Source: Leptotrichia sp. oral taxon 847
GTDB lineage: Bacteria > Fusobacteriota > Fusobacteriia > Fusobacteriales > Leptotrichiaceae
DNA: 64,000 bases
Assembly: GCF_001553645.1 (NCBI RefSeq)
Contig: NZ_CP014231.1
Coordinates: forward strand, 248,001 to 312,000
Direction: 5' to 3'
The translations under genes and the position numbers were made by a program. Shown in pieces: positions 53,477 through 61,255 of the stretch (its first letter is position 1; the number at the start of each line of letters is the position of its first letter). A model generated the notes under the pieces. It did not search any database. It was given only the letters and a program-made list of their open reading frames with translations, and was not told the DNA's origin.

Positions 53477-54448
53477 TTATTCTAAATACTCATTACTAAA
53501 CCCAAATCCACTCGGAATTTGTTTTTTAATCAATTTATTTTTATATAGCCAACTGTAAAATAAATCCCATCTATTTTTATCTATCTCTCCCCATTTTTTA
53601 GCGTTTCCTCTATACTGCGAAACTAGCCACTTTTGACTGGCAAGCGCTAATTTTGGATTTATTTCAGGCGCATTTTTTACCAAAATTTTCGCCGCTTTTT
53701 CAGGATTTTGAATTGAATATTCATAGCCTTTTTTTATTGCTTTTAAAACTTTTTTTGCTTCATTTGGATTTTTTTTCAAATAATCGTTGTTTGCAATAAT
53801 TACAGGACTGTAAAAGTCAAGCTCAGGCCCGTAATCCACAAATTTTAAAAAGTTTGTATTAAGACCCGCAAGCTTCGTTGCAACACCGTCCCACGCATAG
53901 TAAACCCAGACCGCGTCAATATTTGTTCTTAGTGCTGTTACAACATCAGTAACTGTATTTGGAATCATTTTTACGTTATTAAAATTTCCATTGTCATCGG
54001 TAACCATCTTTTTTAAAATGGCTTTTTCAATTTCATCGTCCCAGGTTGCGTATCTTTTACCCTCCAATTTTTTCGGCGTATTTATTCCTTTCTCTTTCAA
54101 TGAAATAATTCCAGACGTGTTGTGATTGATTATTGCTGCGACTGCTGTTACTGGAACAGGCGCATCAGACGAAAATGACTTTGCCAGTGTGTCTTGAAAG
54201 CTTATTCCAAATTCAGCTCCACCAGCTCCAATTAGTGCTGTTGTACTTCCTTCAGGCGGCTGTACAATCTCTACATCAATTCCCTCATCTTTAAAATATC
54301 CCAAATCTTTTGCGACAAATAGTCCTGTGTGATTAGTATTAGGCGTCCAATCCAAAACTATTCTTATTTTTTTAGATTTTTTTACACAAGATACTGACAA
54401 TATCAGCATTACCATTAAAATTAAAATTTTAACAAAATTTTTTTTCAT
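53477..54448 (-). CDS. Thiamine-precursor ABC transporter substrate-binding lipoprotein, NMT1/THI5-like
   Basis: 323 residues. Lipoprotein signal LILSVSC, then RIVLDWTPNTNHTGLFVAKDLGYF and QPPEGSTTALIGAGGAEFGIS, and NIDAVWVYYAWDG. These match ThiY-type binding proteins that capture HMP or its formyl-amino precursors. TPP riboswitch upstream of the operon supports a thiamine role. Last gene of the unit; 19 bases after the permease. Confidence 0.9.
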   Translation of the reverse strand: MKKNFVKILILMVMLILSVSCVKKSKKIRIVLDWTPNTNHTGLFVAKDLGYFKDEGIDVEIVQPPEGSTTALIGAGGAEFGISFQDTLAKSFSSDAPVPVTAVAAIINHNTSGIISLKEKGINTPKKLEGKRYATWDDEIEKAILKKMVTDDNGNFNNVKMIPNTVTDVVTALRTNIDAVWVYYAWDGVATKLAGLNTNFLKFVDYGPELDFYSPVIIANNDYLKKNPNEAKKVLKAIKKGYEYSIQNPEKAAKILVKNAPEINPKLALASQKWLVSQYRGNAKKWGEIDKNRWDLFYSWLYKNKLIKKQIPSGFGFSNEYLE

Positions 54449-54467
54449 AAGGCTCTCCTTTTTTTAA

Positions 54468-55244
54468 TCAAATAGCTTCTTCCCAAGGCATACTCAATTT
54501 TTGAATTTTTTTTACAACAAACATCAAAAATAAACTAATTATTGAAATTAAAAATATCACGGCAAACATTTTATCAAATGAATACGACTTTCTGACTCTC
54601 GTCATATACACCCCAAGTCCATCAAACCCGCCTAGCCATTCAGCAACAACTGCACCTATAATCGAATAGCTGACAGATATTCTAAGTCCCGCAAAAAAAT
54701 ATCCAATCGAACTTGGAAGCTTTATGTGAACAAAATTTTGAAATTGCGTTGCTCCCATCGTTTTCATAAGTTTTAGTGCATCTTTATCCGCCGATTTAAA
54801 TCCATCCAAAAGTCCTATTGTTATTGGGAAAAATGAAGTTAAAACAATAAGTACAATTTTAGGTAAAATTCCATATCCCAGCCAAAGTACCAAAAGTGGT
54901 GCAATCGCAACAGTTGGAATAGTTTGAGTAATTATTAAAATTGGATAGATGGATTTATAAAAAAATTCAAACATATCCATAATAATCGCAACAAAAAAAC
55001 CTAAAATCACTCCCATCCCCAGTCCTAAGAAAGCTTCTACAAGCGTAACCTTCATGTGGTGCATAAGAAGTGGAAAATCATTTATAAAAGCCTTTATTAC
55101 ATCAAAAGGCGAAGGCAACATAAATTTTGGCACAATTCCTGTAATTGATAATATTTGCCACTTTATTAAGATATATAAAATAATAATTATTGGTGCGATT
55201 TTATTTAATACTTTACTGTATATATTTTTTGATTTTTTTCTCAA
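54468..55244 (-). CDS. Thiamine-precursor ABC transporter permease, ThiX-like
   Basis: 258 residues, about six membrane helices. FMLPSPFDVIKAF, the ATMGATQFQNFVHIKLPSSIGYFFAGLRIS EAA loop (split by eye from KTMG onward), and AEWLGGFDGLGVYM are typical of this family. The first possible start is TTG 55244, after an in-frame stop, so a TTG start is likely. The gene overlaps the end of the thiamine-binding protein gene by 32 bases. Confidence 0.88.
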   Translation of the reverse strand: MRKKSKNIYSKVLNKIAPIIIILYILIKWQILSITGIVPKFMLPSPFDVIKAFINDFPLLMHHMKVTLVEAFLGLGMGVILGFFVAIIMDMFEFFYKSIYPILIITQTIPTVAIAPLLVLWLGYGILPKIVLIVLTSFFPITIGLLDGFKSADKDALKLMKTMGATQFQNFVHIKLPSSIGYFFAGLRISVSYSIIGAVVAEWLGGFDGLGVYMTRVRKSYSFDKMFAVIFLISIISLFLMFVVKKIQKLSMPWEEAI

Positions 55245-55521
55245 TTGTAATTATCTCTCCTCCCGGTTTATAATTTATTTTGACATATGACATCACACTT
55301 TCCGCTCCAGCTTCAACTGCAATAATTTGACACATTTTAACAATGTTCATAAGTTCATCATAATCCCCTTCAATCGTTGTTTCAAAAGGTCCAACTACCA
55401 TTTTAAAATTTTTACTTTTAATGTACTCGATAACTTTGTCCACTATTCTTATCACTTCTTCATTTTCGCAAGTACTTGGCAAAACTTGAATTGCAACACT
55501 TGCATTGATTTTATTAGACAT
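55213..55521 (-). CDS. MTH1187-family thiamine-binding protein
   Basis: About 102 residues from ATG 55521. GGAG lies eight bases upstream; an earlier in-frame start at 55539 is part of the Shine-Dalgarno hairpin. INASVAIQVLPST, VGPFETTIEGDYDELM and GAESVMSYVKINY are typical of the MTH1187/YkoF-like fold, which binds thiamine or HMP. First gene after the TPP riboswitch; coupled to the permease by overlap. Confidence 0.85.
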   Translation of the reverse strand: MSNKINASVAIQVLPSTCENEEVIRIVDKVIEYIKSKNFKMVVGPFETTIEGDYDELMNIVKMCQIIAVEAGAESVMSYVKINYKPGGEIITIEKKIKKYIQ

Positions 55522-55527
55522 AAAAAC

Positions 55528-55563
55528 ATCTCCTTTCAAATTGTATTAAAAACAAAAGGAGAT
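55528..55563 (-). promoter_or_regulatory. Hairpin hiding the ribosome site of the TPP-controlled operon
   Basis: Perfect 9-bp arms ATCTCCTTT/AAAGGAGAT, the latter (minus strand at 55528-55536) being the Shine-Dalgarno of the thiamine-binding gene. The partner arm at 55555-55563 lies between aptamer and ribosome site. This suggests translational control by the TPP riboswitch. Confidence 0.7.
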
Positions 55564-55597
55564 TTATTTATTAATATTAAATTGTAATATTATAAAA

Positions 55598-55681
55598 ATA
55601 CTCCCTTCGCCGGCATTATCCGTATCAGGTTAAACGGGTTAAGTCAAAAAGACTACTCTCAGCCACTACAGCACCCCTGTA
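55598..55681 (-). promoter_or_regulatory. TPP riboswitch (THI element)
   Basis: Minus strand has AGGGGTGCTGTAGTGGCTGAGA, split as AGGGGTGC and GGCTGAGA, then ACCTGATACGGATAATGCC and GGCGAAGGGAGT. These are the conserved TPP aptamer blocks in the right order. It represses the thiamine-precursor uptake operon when TPP is plentiful. Confidence 0.96.
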
Positions 55682-55711
55682 TTTATATTTAACTTTGATA
55701 TCTTTACTTTA

Positions 55712-55739
55712 AGTATATCCTTATTTTTTCATAAGTCAA
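55712..55739 (-). promoter_or_regulatory. Promoter of the TPP-controlled operon
   Basis: Minus strand TTGACT (55734-55739), 16-base spacer, TATACT (55712-55717), about 30 bases before the TPP aptamer. Confidence 0.75.
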
Positions 55740-55795
55740 TATCATTCTAAAAAAAATGTAAAATTGTATCACATTATATTTTTTATATTAAAAAT

Positions 55796-57325
55796 TTATT
55801 TTTTTCTGAAAAAATTCAAATTTTCATATTTATCCAAAAACATTTCTAAATACTCAGCTGGATCTACATCTTCCTCTTTTCCATCAATCATTCTTTTAAG
55901 TCCCAACTTTTCTAATTCGCTTATTAATTTATCTTTAGTTGTTGGCTCTTTTAATTGTTGCAAAAGTAATAGTTCAATGCCGTCCACAGGGAAAATTTCA
56001 TTTTTAAAGTTTCCAATTCCGATGTATTGCCCATCTTCACTTAGAATAACTTCCACATATTTGATAAATTTTTCTGGAACATAAGTTTCATTTTCCACAA
56101 AACTTACTCTTTCAATTTTTGTCAAATAGAAATTTAGATTTCCTACTATTACGTTATTTAAAATAAATCCTCTTATTTCTTGAACTATTTTACCTTTCTG
56201 CTCTTGATCTAAATCTTTGTCTTCCAAAAATTTCTTTGCATCTTCAATTTCAAATTCTCCGTATTTTTTATTAAGCAAATGTTTTAAAGTTTCTTCCAAG
56301 ACTTTATCTTCAAGTTCCGCTATTTTTATTTCATTTCTTATTACATAGTAAAGGCTGTCAAGTATTGTATTAGGTATGCTTTCAGAAAAATTCAACTTAT
56401 CTGCCTGACTTTTTTTACACATAAGTGATTTTCTAAATTTTGTATCCAAGATAAAGTCAATACATTGTTCTTTGATTACATTATCTCCGCCAGACAACTG
56501 CTGTAATTTTTCCACAGTTTCCTTTTTATAAGAAGTTGCCATTGATAATTTTAGATTTGTGTCAGTAAAATATTTCAATCCATTTTTATCAGCTAGTTCA
56601 GCAAATTCGTGAATGTATAAAGGATCGTTAAACATTTCCAAATATTCGTGTCCAAGGTAATAATTTTTATGTTTTAATACACTATCCATCCATTCCAGAT
56701 AACTTTTGCTTCTATCTTTTAAATCTGGATAAAGTTCTATCTGTTCTTTAAAAATTTCTACAACTAATCTTCCTCTTTCCGTTTTTTCAAGCAGTGAAAG
56801 ATTTGGATAAAATTTATTTACGTACATCATCATATCTCTTACCTTTGAAGCTTCTTTCCAACCTGGATAAGTATTGTAAGACAAATATGCGATCCCATTT
56901 TCATTCAAATTTTGATTGCAAATTTCTATCATTTTGTGCTTTACATCATTCGGAACCCACGAAAAAACTCCGTGAGAAATTATATAATCAAATTTCCCAA
57001 AACTTTCATCAATTGTCAAAATATCTTTTTGATGTAACTCAATATTTTTTAATCCCAATTTTTTTATAATTTCATTCCCTTTTTTTATCTGCTCATGCGA
57101 CAAATCCACACCGACATAATAATTGTCTTCAAAATTAATCGCTTGTGCAATCAAATTTCCTCCAAAGGATGTCCCCAATTCCAGTATTCGAGCTTTTGTA
57201 GCTTTCTGTGGATTAAGTCCATAAAAATATGCATATGCTTCCAATTTTATCATCGCTGTATCTGCAAATGGATTTGCTTTATAAACTAACTCATCATAAC
57301 TTTCTTTGTTTTCTTCGCTATTCAT
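55796..57325 (-). CDS. Class I methyltransferase with methyltransferase regulatory domain, PKMT-like
   Basis: 509 residues. SAM-binding ARILELGTSFGGNLIAQA, VGVDLSHEQIKKGNEI, and FDYIISHGVFSWVP. The block GIAYLSYNTYPGWK leads into the methyltransferase regulatory domain, and the C-terminus is a winged-helix-like region. This layout is that of the rickettsial lysine methyltransferases that methylate the autotransporter OmpB. Cytoplasmic by sequence. Substrate here is unknown; two autotransporters are encoded in the same window. Confidence 0.82.
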   Translation of the reverse strand: MNSEENKESYDELVYKANPFADTAMIKLEAYAYFYGLNPQKATKARILELGTSFGGNLIAQAINFEDNYYVGVDLSHEQIKKGNEIIKKLGLKNIELHQKDILTIDESFGKFDYIISHGVFSWVPNDVKHKMIEICNQNLNENGIAYLSYNTYPGWKEASKVRDMMMYVNKFYPNLSLLEKTERGRLVVEIFKEQIELYPDLKDRSKSYLEWMDSVLKHKNYYLGHEYLEMFNDPLYIHEFAELADKNGLKYFTDTNLKLSMATSYKKETVEKLQQLSGGDNVIKEQCIDFILDTKFRKSLMCKKSQADKLNFSESIPNTILDSLYYVIRNEIKIAELEDKVLEETLKHLLNKKYGEFEIEDAKKFLEDKDLDQEQKGKIVQEIRGFILNNVIVGNLNFYLTKIERVSFVENETYVPEKFIKYVEVILSEDGQYIGIGNFKNEIFPVDGIELLLLQQLKEPTTKDKLISELEKLGLKRMIDGKEEDVDPAEYLEMFLDKYENLNFFRKK

Positions 57326-57403
57326 TTTATAATTTCCTTTCTTTGCTTTAATTATTAAAATTATATCATATTTTTAATATTTTTTCATTATTTTTTTGTT
57401 ATT

Positions 57404-57442
57404 AAAAAAAATTCCTGTTAATATCAAAATTAACAGAAATTT
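57404..57442 (-). terminator. Terminator of the helicase gene
   Basis: Minus strand AAATTTCTGTTAA pairs with TTAACAGGAATTT (one G-U) over an 8-base loop and runs into eight T, 10 bases after the stop. Confidence 0.8.
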
Positions 57443-57451
57443 TATAATCTT

Positions 57452-59131
57452 TTATTTTTTAGATTTTTTCTTATTTTTTTTATCTTTTTTTGAAGAAGTT
57501 TTTTTACTTGATGACTTTTTTCTTCCAGATTTTTTTGACGAGGATTTTTTTCCGTTTCCGCCACTTTTTCTATTACCTGTAGCTTCTTCAACTAGAGGCT
57601 TGGAATCTTTTTTGGAATTTAGTGCTCTCATAATGTATTCCGCTTCCTGTAGTGGCACTGTAATGAATGAATATTTATCCATAATTTTTACATCTTTTAC
57701 TTTTCTTCCTGGAGTTTTTGCCTTTTTATGAAGTAAATCTAATAACCTTCCCACATTATAGCCATCTTTTGAACCAAGTGCGATAAATAATCTTGTTTTA
57801 TCCGCAATTTTAACTTTCACATCTTGAATTTCACTGTAATTTTCAGGTAAAAACTCATCTTCATAGACATGTCTTAATACAGATGCCAAAACTTGTTTTG
57901 GATCTCTTCCTTCAAGCAAATCATTTGCCAATTCATCGTAAGCACTATGGTCATCTTCTTTTATAATTTCTTCAATATAGGCGATTAATGCTTCTTTTTT
58001 AGCGTTTAAAATTTCTTCCACATTTGGTATATCTTCTCTTTTGATATCGGTTTTTGTAATTCTTTTAATTTGTGCCAATTTACTAGCTTCCCTAGGTGTT
58101 ACAAAAGTAATTGCAATCCCCTTTTGACCAGCTCTTCCAGTTCTTCCAATTCTGTGGACATAAGATTCTGCTTCCTGCGGTATTGAGTAATTGATTACGT
58201 GTGTTAAGTTACTCACATCTATTCCTCTTGCTGCAACGTCTGTTGCCACAAGGACTGTTAATATTTTTTTCTTGAATAAATCCAACGCTTTTTGTCTTAA
58301 CGCTTGAGTGATGTCGCCATGAATACATTCAGCATCGTAATTTCTAGCTTTTAATTTATTTGTAACATCGTCAACTTCTGATTTTGTTCTACAAAATACA
58401 ATTCCGTAAAAATCCTGCTCGTAGTCCAAAACTCTACATAGCGCTTCAAACTTATCTTCCTGTTTAACTTCATAATAAATTTGTTCTGTTAAATTTGTAG
58501 TCAATTCCTTTTTTGGAACTTTTAATAATTTATACTCTGGCATAAACTTTTTAGCTATTGCCAAAATTTGTTTAGGGATTGTGGCTGAGAAAAACAACAT
58601 TTTTTTCCCGTCGTTCGTCTTTTTTAATATTTCTTCAATATCTTCGATAAATCCCATATTTAACATTTCATCCGCTTCGTCTAATACGAAATAATCCAAA
58701 TTGTCAACTTTTAAGACTTTTTTCTTCATCAAGTCCATAACTCTTCCAGGCGTTCCGACAACAATGTCAACTCCAGATTTTAGCCTTTTAATTTGATTTT
58801 CGATAGATGCACCACCGTAAACTGCTAACACTTTTAAATTTTTTTCACCTTTTAATGAATAAATTTCATCTGCCACTTGATTTGCAAGCTCTCTTGTAGG
58901 TGCTAAGATTAAAGCTTTAACAGTTTTATCAGATTTAATAGTTTCTAGGATTGGGATACTAAATGCCGCCGTCTTTCCTGTTCCTGTCTGTGCTTGTCCT
59001 ATTAAGTGCGTTCTCTCTTTTAATAATTCAGGAAGTACCAATTTTTGTATTTCGCTTGGTTCCTCGAATCCTTTTTTACTTAGTGCATTAAGCATTTCTG
59101 TGCTTAATCCAAAATCTTCAAATTTTTGCAT
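57452..59131 (-). CDS. DEAD-box RNA helicase, CshA/DeaD-like
   Basis: 559 residues. Motifs: Q motif GFEEPSEIQ, I AQTGTGKT, Ia PTRELANQ, II DEAD, III SAT, V ATDVAARGID, VI HRIGRTGRAG. Residues ~450-520 form a DbpA-type RNA-binding domain (RLFIALGSKDGYNVGRLLDLL). A Lys/Ser-rich tail follows. It remodels mRNA and ribosomal RNA and is typically cold-induced. Cytoplasmic. Confidence 0.95.
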   Translation of the reverse strand: MQKFEDFGLSTEMLNALSKKGFEEPSEIQKLVLPELLKERTHLIGQAQTGTGKTAAFSIPILETIKSDKTVKALILAPTRELANQVADEIYSLKGEKNLKVLAVYGGASIENQIKRLKSGVDIVVGTPGRVMDLMKKKVLKVDNLDYFVLDEADEMLNMGFIEDIEEILKKTNDGKKMLFFSATIPKQILAIAKKFMPEYKLLKVPKKELTTNLTEQIYYEVKQEDKFEALCRVLDYEQDFYGIVFCRTKSEVDDVTNKLKARNYDAECIHGDITQALRQKALDLFKKKILTVLVATDVAARGIDVSNLTHVINYSIPQEAESYVHRIGRTGRAGQKGIAITFVTPREASKLAQIKRITKTDIKREDIPNVEEILNAKKEALIAYIEEIIKEDDHSAYDELANDLLEGRDPKQVLASVLRHVYEDEFLPENYSEIQDVKVKIADKTRLFIALGSKDGYNVGRLLDLLHKKAKTPGRKVKDVKIMDKYSFITVPLQEAEYIMRALNSKKDSKPLVEEATGNRKSGGNGKKSSSKKSGRKKSSSKKTSSKKDKKNKKKSKK

Positions 59132-59379
59132 CTTTTAAAATTACCTTCCTTTTCGTCTTTATATAATGTTTTACCAGATTGCCTAATTTTGCAACTGATT
59201 TTTTTATTATTGTAGTGAAAATCTCTTATTTTTTTAATCATTTCATACGACATATTATTATATCACATTTTTTAAAAATTTGATATTTTTTTGTATTTTT
59301 AATTTTCTGTTCTTATTTTTTATCTTAAATTATTAACACCTTATTTTACAACTTTTATTTTTGATTTTCTTTCATCAGT

Positions 59380-60126
59380 TTATAATTTTTCCAATTTTAG
59401 TTTTGCTTCATCACTTCCAGCTTCCACTGCTTTTTCATACCATTTTTTAGCTTCTTTAATATCCTTAGGTACACCTTTTCCATCTTTGTACATATCTCCT
59501 AATGCGCTAAACATCGGAGCTGCTTCTTTATCTTTTCTATCACCTGCTTTTTCATAAAGTTCTTTTGCTCTTTCAAAATTATTTTGACTTTCATAAATTT
59601 TTGCTAAATTGTATTGAGCAACTATATCGCCTGCACTATCCCCCATTTCATAGTAAAAGATTGCATCTTCCAGATTTTTTTTTGTTCCAAGACCATTTTG
59701 TGCCATAATTCCCAAATATCTTGGCGCTTTCATTTCAGCGTTCATATTTCCTTTGTCCATCGCTTTATTAAACAGTTCGGACGCTTTTTTGTAATTTTTT
59801 TTGACACCAAATCCTTCAAAATATATTATTCCAACATTTGTAGTCGCTATTTCATTCCCTTTTTTCATCGCTTTTGTCGACCACATAAGCGCTTTTTTAT
59901 AGTCTTTTGGCACTCCCTTCCCAAAAAGGTACATTTCTCCTAATTCAGTTTGTGCCGCAACATCTCCCTTTCGAGCCGCATCTGTCAATTTTTTTACTTT
60001 TTCATCTATTGCTGATATAACTTTGGGTTTAGAAGTTGGTTTTACACTTTGATCCTTTTTTTCTCCACAACTTGCAAAAATCATAAGTCCCATTATCAGT
60101 AAAATACTTTTTTTATACTTTTTCAT
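59380..60126 (-). CDS. Sel1-repeat lipoprotein
   Basis: 248 residues. Lipobox IFASCG at the end of the signal peptide. From about residue 55 on, five or so Sel1-type repeats, e.g. AQTELGEMYLFGKGVPKDYKKAL, MSTKAMKKG and MFSALGDMYKDGKGVPKDIKEAK. Sel1 repeats mediate protein contacts. The substrate or partner is unknown. Repeat copy 4 lies between its start and the crr-like gene. Confidence 0.9.
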   Translation of the reverse strand: MKKYKKSILLIMGLMIFASCGEKKDQSVKPTSKPKVISAIDEKVKKLTDAARKGDVAAQTELGEMYLFGKGVPKDYKKALMWSTKAMKKGNEIATTNVGIIYFEGFGVKKNYKKASELFNKAMDKGNMNAEMKAPRYLGIMAQNGLGTKKNLEDAIFYYEMGDSAGDIVAQYNLAKIYESQNNFERAKELYEKAGDRKDKEAAPMFSALGDMYKDGKGVPKDIKEAKKWYEKAVEAGSDEAKLKLEKL

Positions 60127-60304
60127 TTATCTCTCCTAAATTTTATTTGAAATTTTATTACAATAATTTTTATTAATTCAAGCATAGACAATTTTAAAAA
60201 TTAAATAAAAATTCTACTTGCACATATTATTTTTATTTAATTCTTTTAAATTTTTTCACAATATTTATCTTTAACTACAAAATACTATTTTTCTATATTT
60301 TTTC

Positions 60305-60574
60305 ATAAGGGGAAAGGACCGCCATTTCCCCTTATAATCCCCACGCTCGTCTAAGCATTTTTTTGAAGCAAAGCCGAAACTCGCACTAAACGTGCTCAAA
60401 CAGTCGTCTTTACTCCAAAAAAATCACGACACCTTTTGTATAATAGTAAAATTTAAACCGTCGGAGCATTTTTATGCACTGCCAAAAAACTCGCTTACGG
60501 CGGGGCAGTTTTGTCAGCACATAAAAATGTCGTAGACTAGCCGGGGTGCAGGGGTATGGCAATGATACCCCTGC
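60305..60574 (-). repeat. Dispersed structured repeat, copy 4 with inverted internal hairpin
   Basis: Reverse orientation like copy 3. End hairpins are 60305-60335 (arms ATAAGGGGAAA/TTTCCCCTTAT) and 60548-60574 (10-bp arms GCAGGGGTAT/ATACCCCTGC, loop GGCAATG). The segment between CATTTTTATG (60467) and CATAAAAATG (60529) runs opposite to the other three copies: it reads CACTGCCAAAAAACTCGC where copy 3 reads TGCTGACAAAACTG. The H2 tip is CTCGCACTAAACGTGCTC, resembling the H1 tip of copy 1. Confidence 0.85.
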
Positions 60575-60596
60575 TTAAAAAATGTATATAAATTAA

Positions 60597-60630
60597 AATA
60601 ACTCTCTTAGAGTTAACTAAAAGAGTTATT
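60597..60630 (-). terminator. Terminator of the PTS IIA gene
   Basis: Arms AATAACTCT/AGAGTTATT with an inner paired segment (TTTAG/CTAAG), followed on the minus strand by TTTTAATT. It lies 12 bases past the stop. Confidence 0.7.
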
Positions 60631-60641
60631 TTCTTCATTAA

Positions 60642-61160
60642 CTATTTTTGAATGTTTAAAACTACTGTTTCCCCTGCTTTAGCTTCTCCACTTTCAACTG
60701 GATTTAATGAACTGTAATCTTCATAGTTTGAGATAATTACTGGTGTAATTATTGATTTTGCATTTGCTTTTAAAAATTCATAATCGTATTTAATTAATGG
60801 ATCTCCAACTTTTACAACTGCACCTTCTTCAACAACTCTTTCAAAACCTTTTCCTTCTAATTGAACTGTATCCATTCCGAAGTGAACAAAAATTTCTACT
60901 CCTGCTGGTGTTACAATACTAAATGCGTGATTAGTATCAAAGATTTTTTCTACTCTTCCCGCAGCTGGAGCTAACATTGAACCTGATCCATTAGGTTCAA
61001 TTGCAATTCCGTCTCCTACCATTTTTTGAGCAAATACTTCATCAGGAACTTCAGACAAAGGCATAATTCTACCCGAAATTGGTGCAATTATTTTCCCTTC
61101 AAATTCCTGTTTTACTTCTTCTTCCTTTTTTCCTTTTTTAAATAAATCAAATAGTCCCAT
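60642..61160 (-). CDS. crr: PTS glucose-type IIA component
   Basis: 172 residues. Phosphorylated histidine H93 in EIFVHFGMDTV and supporting H78 in DTNHAFSIVT. The core starts PISGRIMPLSEVPDEVFAQKMVGDGIAIEP. It accepts phosphate from HPr and passes it to IIBC partners; in some groups it also regulates. A free-standing IIA with a short Lys-rich N-terminus. No IIBC gene is adjacent. Confidence 0.93.
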   Translation of the reverse strand: MGLFDLFKKGKKEEEVKQEFEGKIIAPISGRIMPLSEVPDEVFAQKMVGDGIAIEPNGSGSMLAPAAGRVEKIFDTNHAFSIVTPAGVEIFVHFGMDTVQLEGKGFERVVEEGAVVKVGDPLIKYDYEFLKANAKSIITPVIISNYEDYSSLNPVESGEAKAGETVVLNIQK

Positions 61161-61255
61161 TTTTTCTCCTCCAATATATTTATTTTTTTAATTATATCAT
61201 AGTAATATGATACCACATATTAGTGAAAAATACAAAACTTTTTACCAAAAAAATT

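Noticed and set aside
60467-60529. Site-specific invertase switch acting on the flipped hairpin
   Set aside because: No recombinase gene lies nearby, and the segment contains no promoter or gene part. Template switching is simpler.
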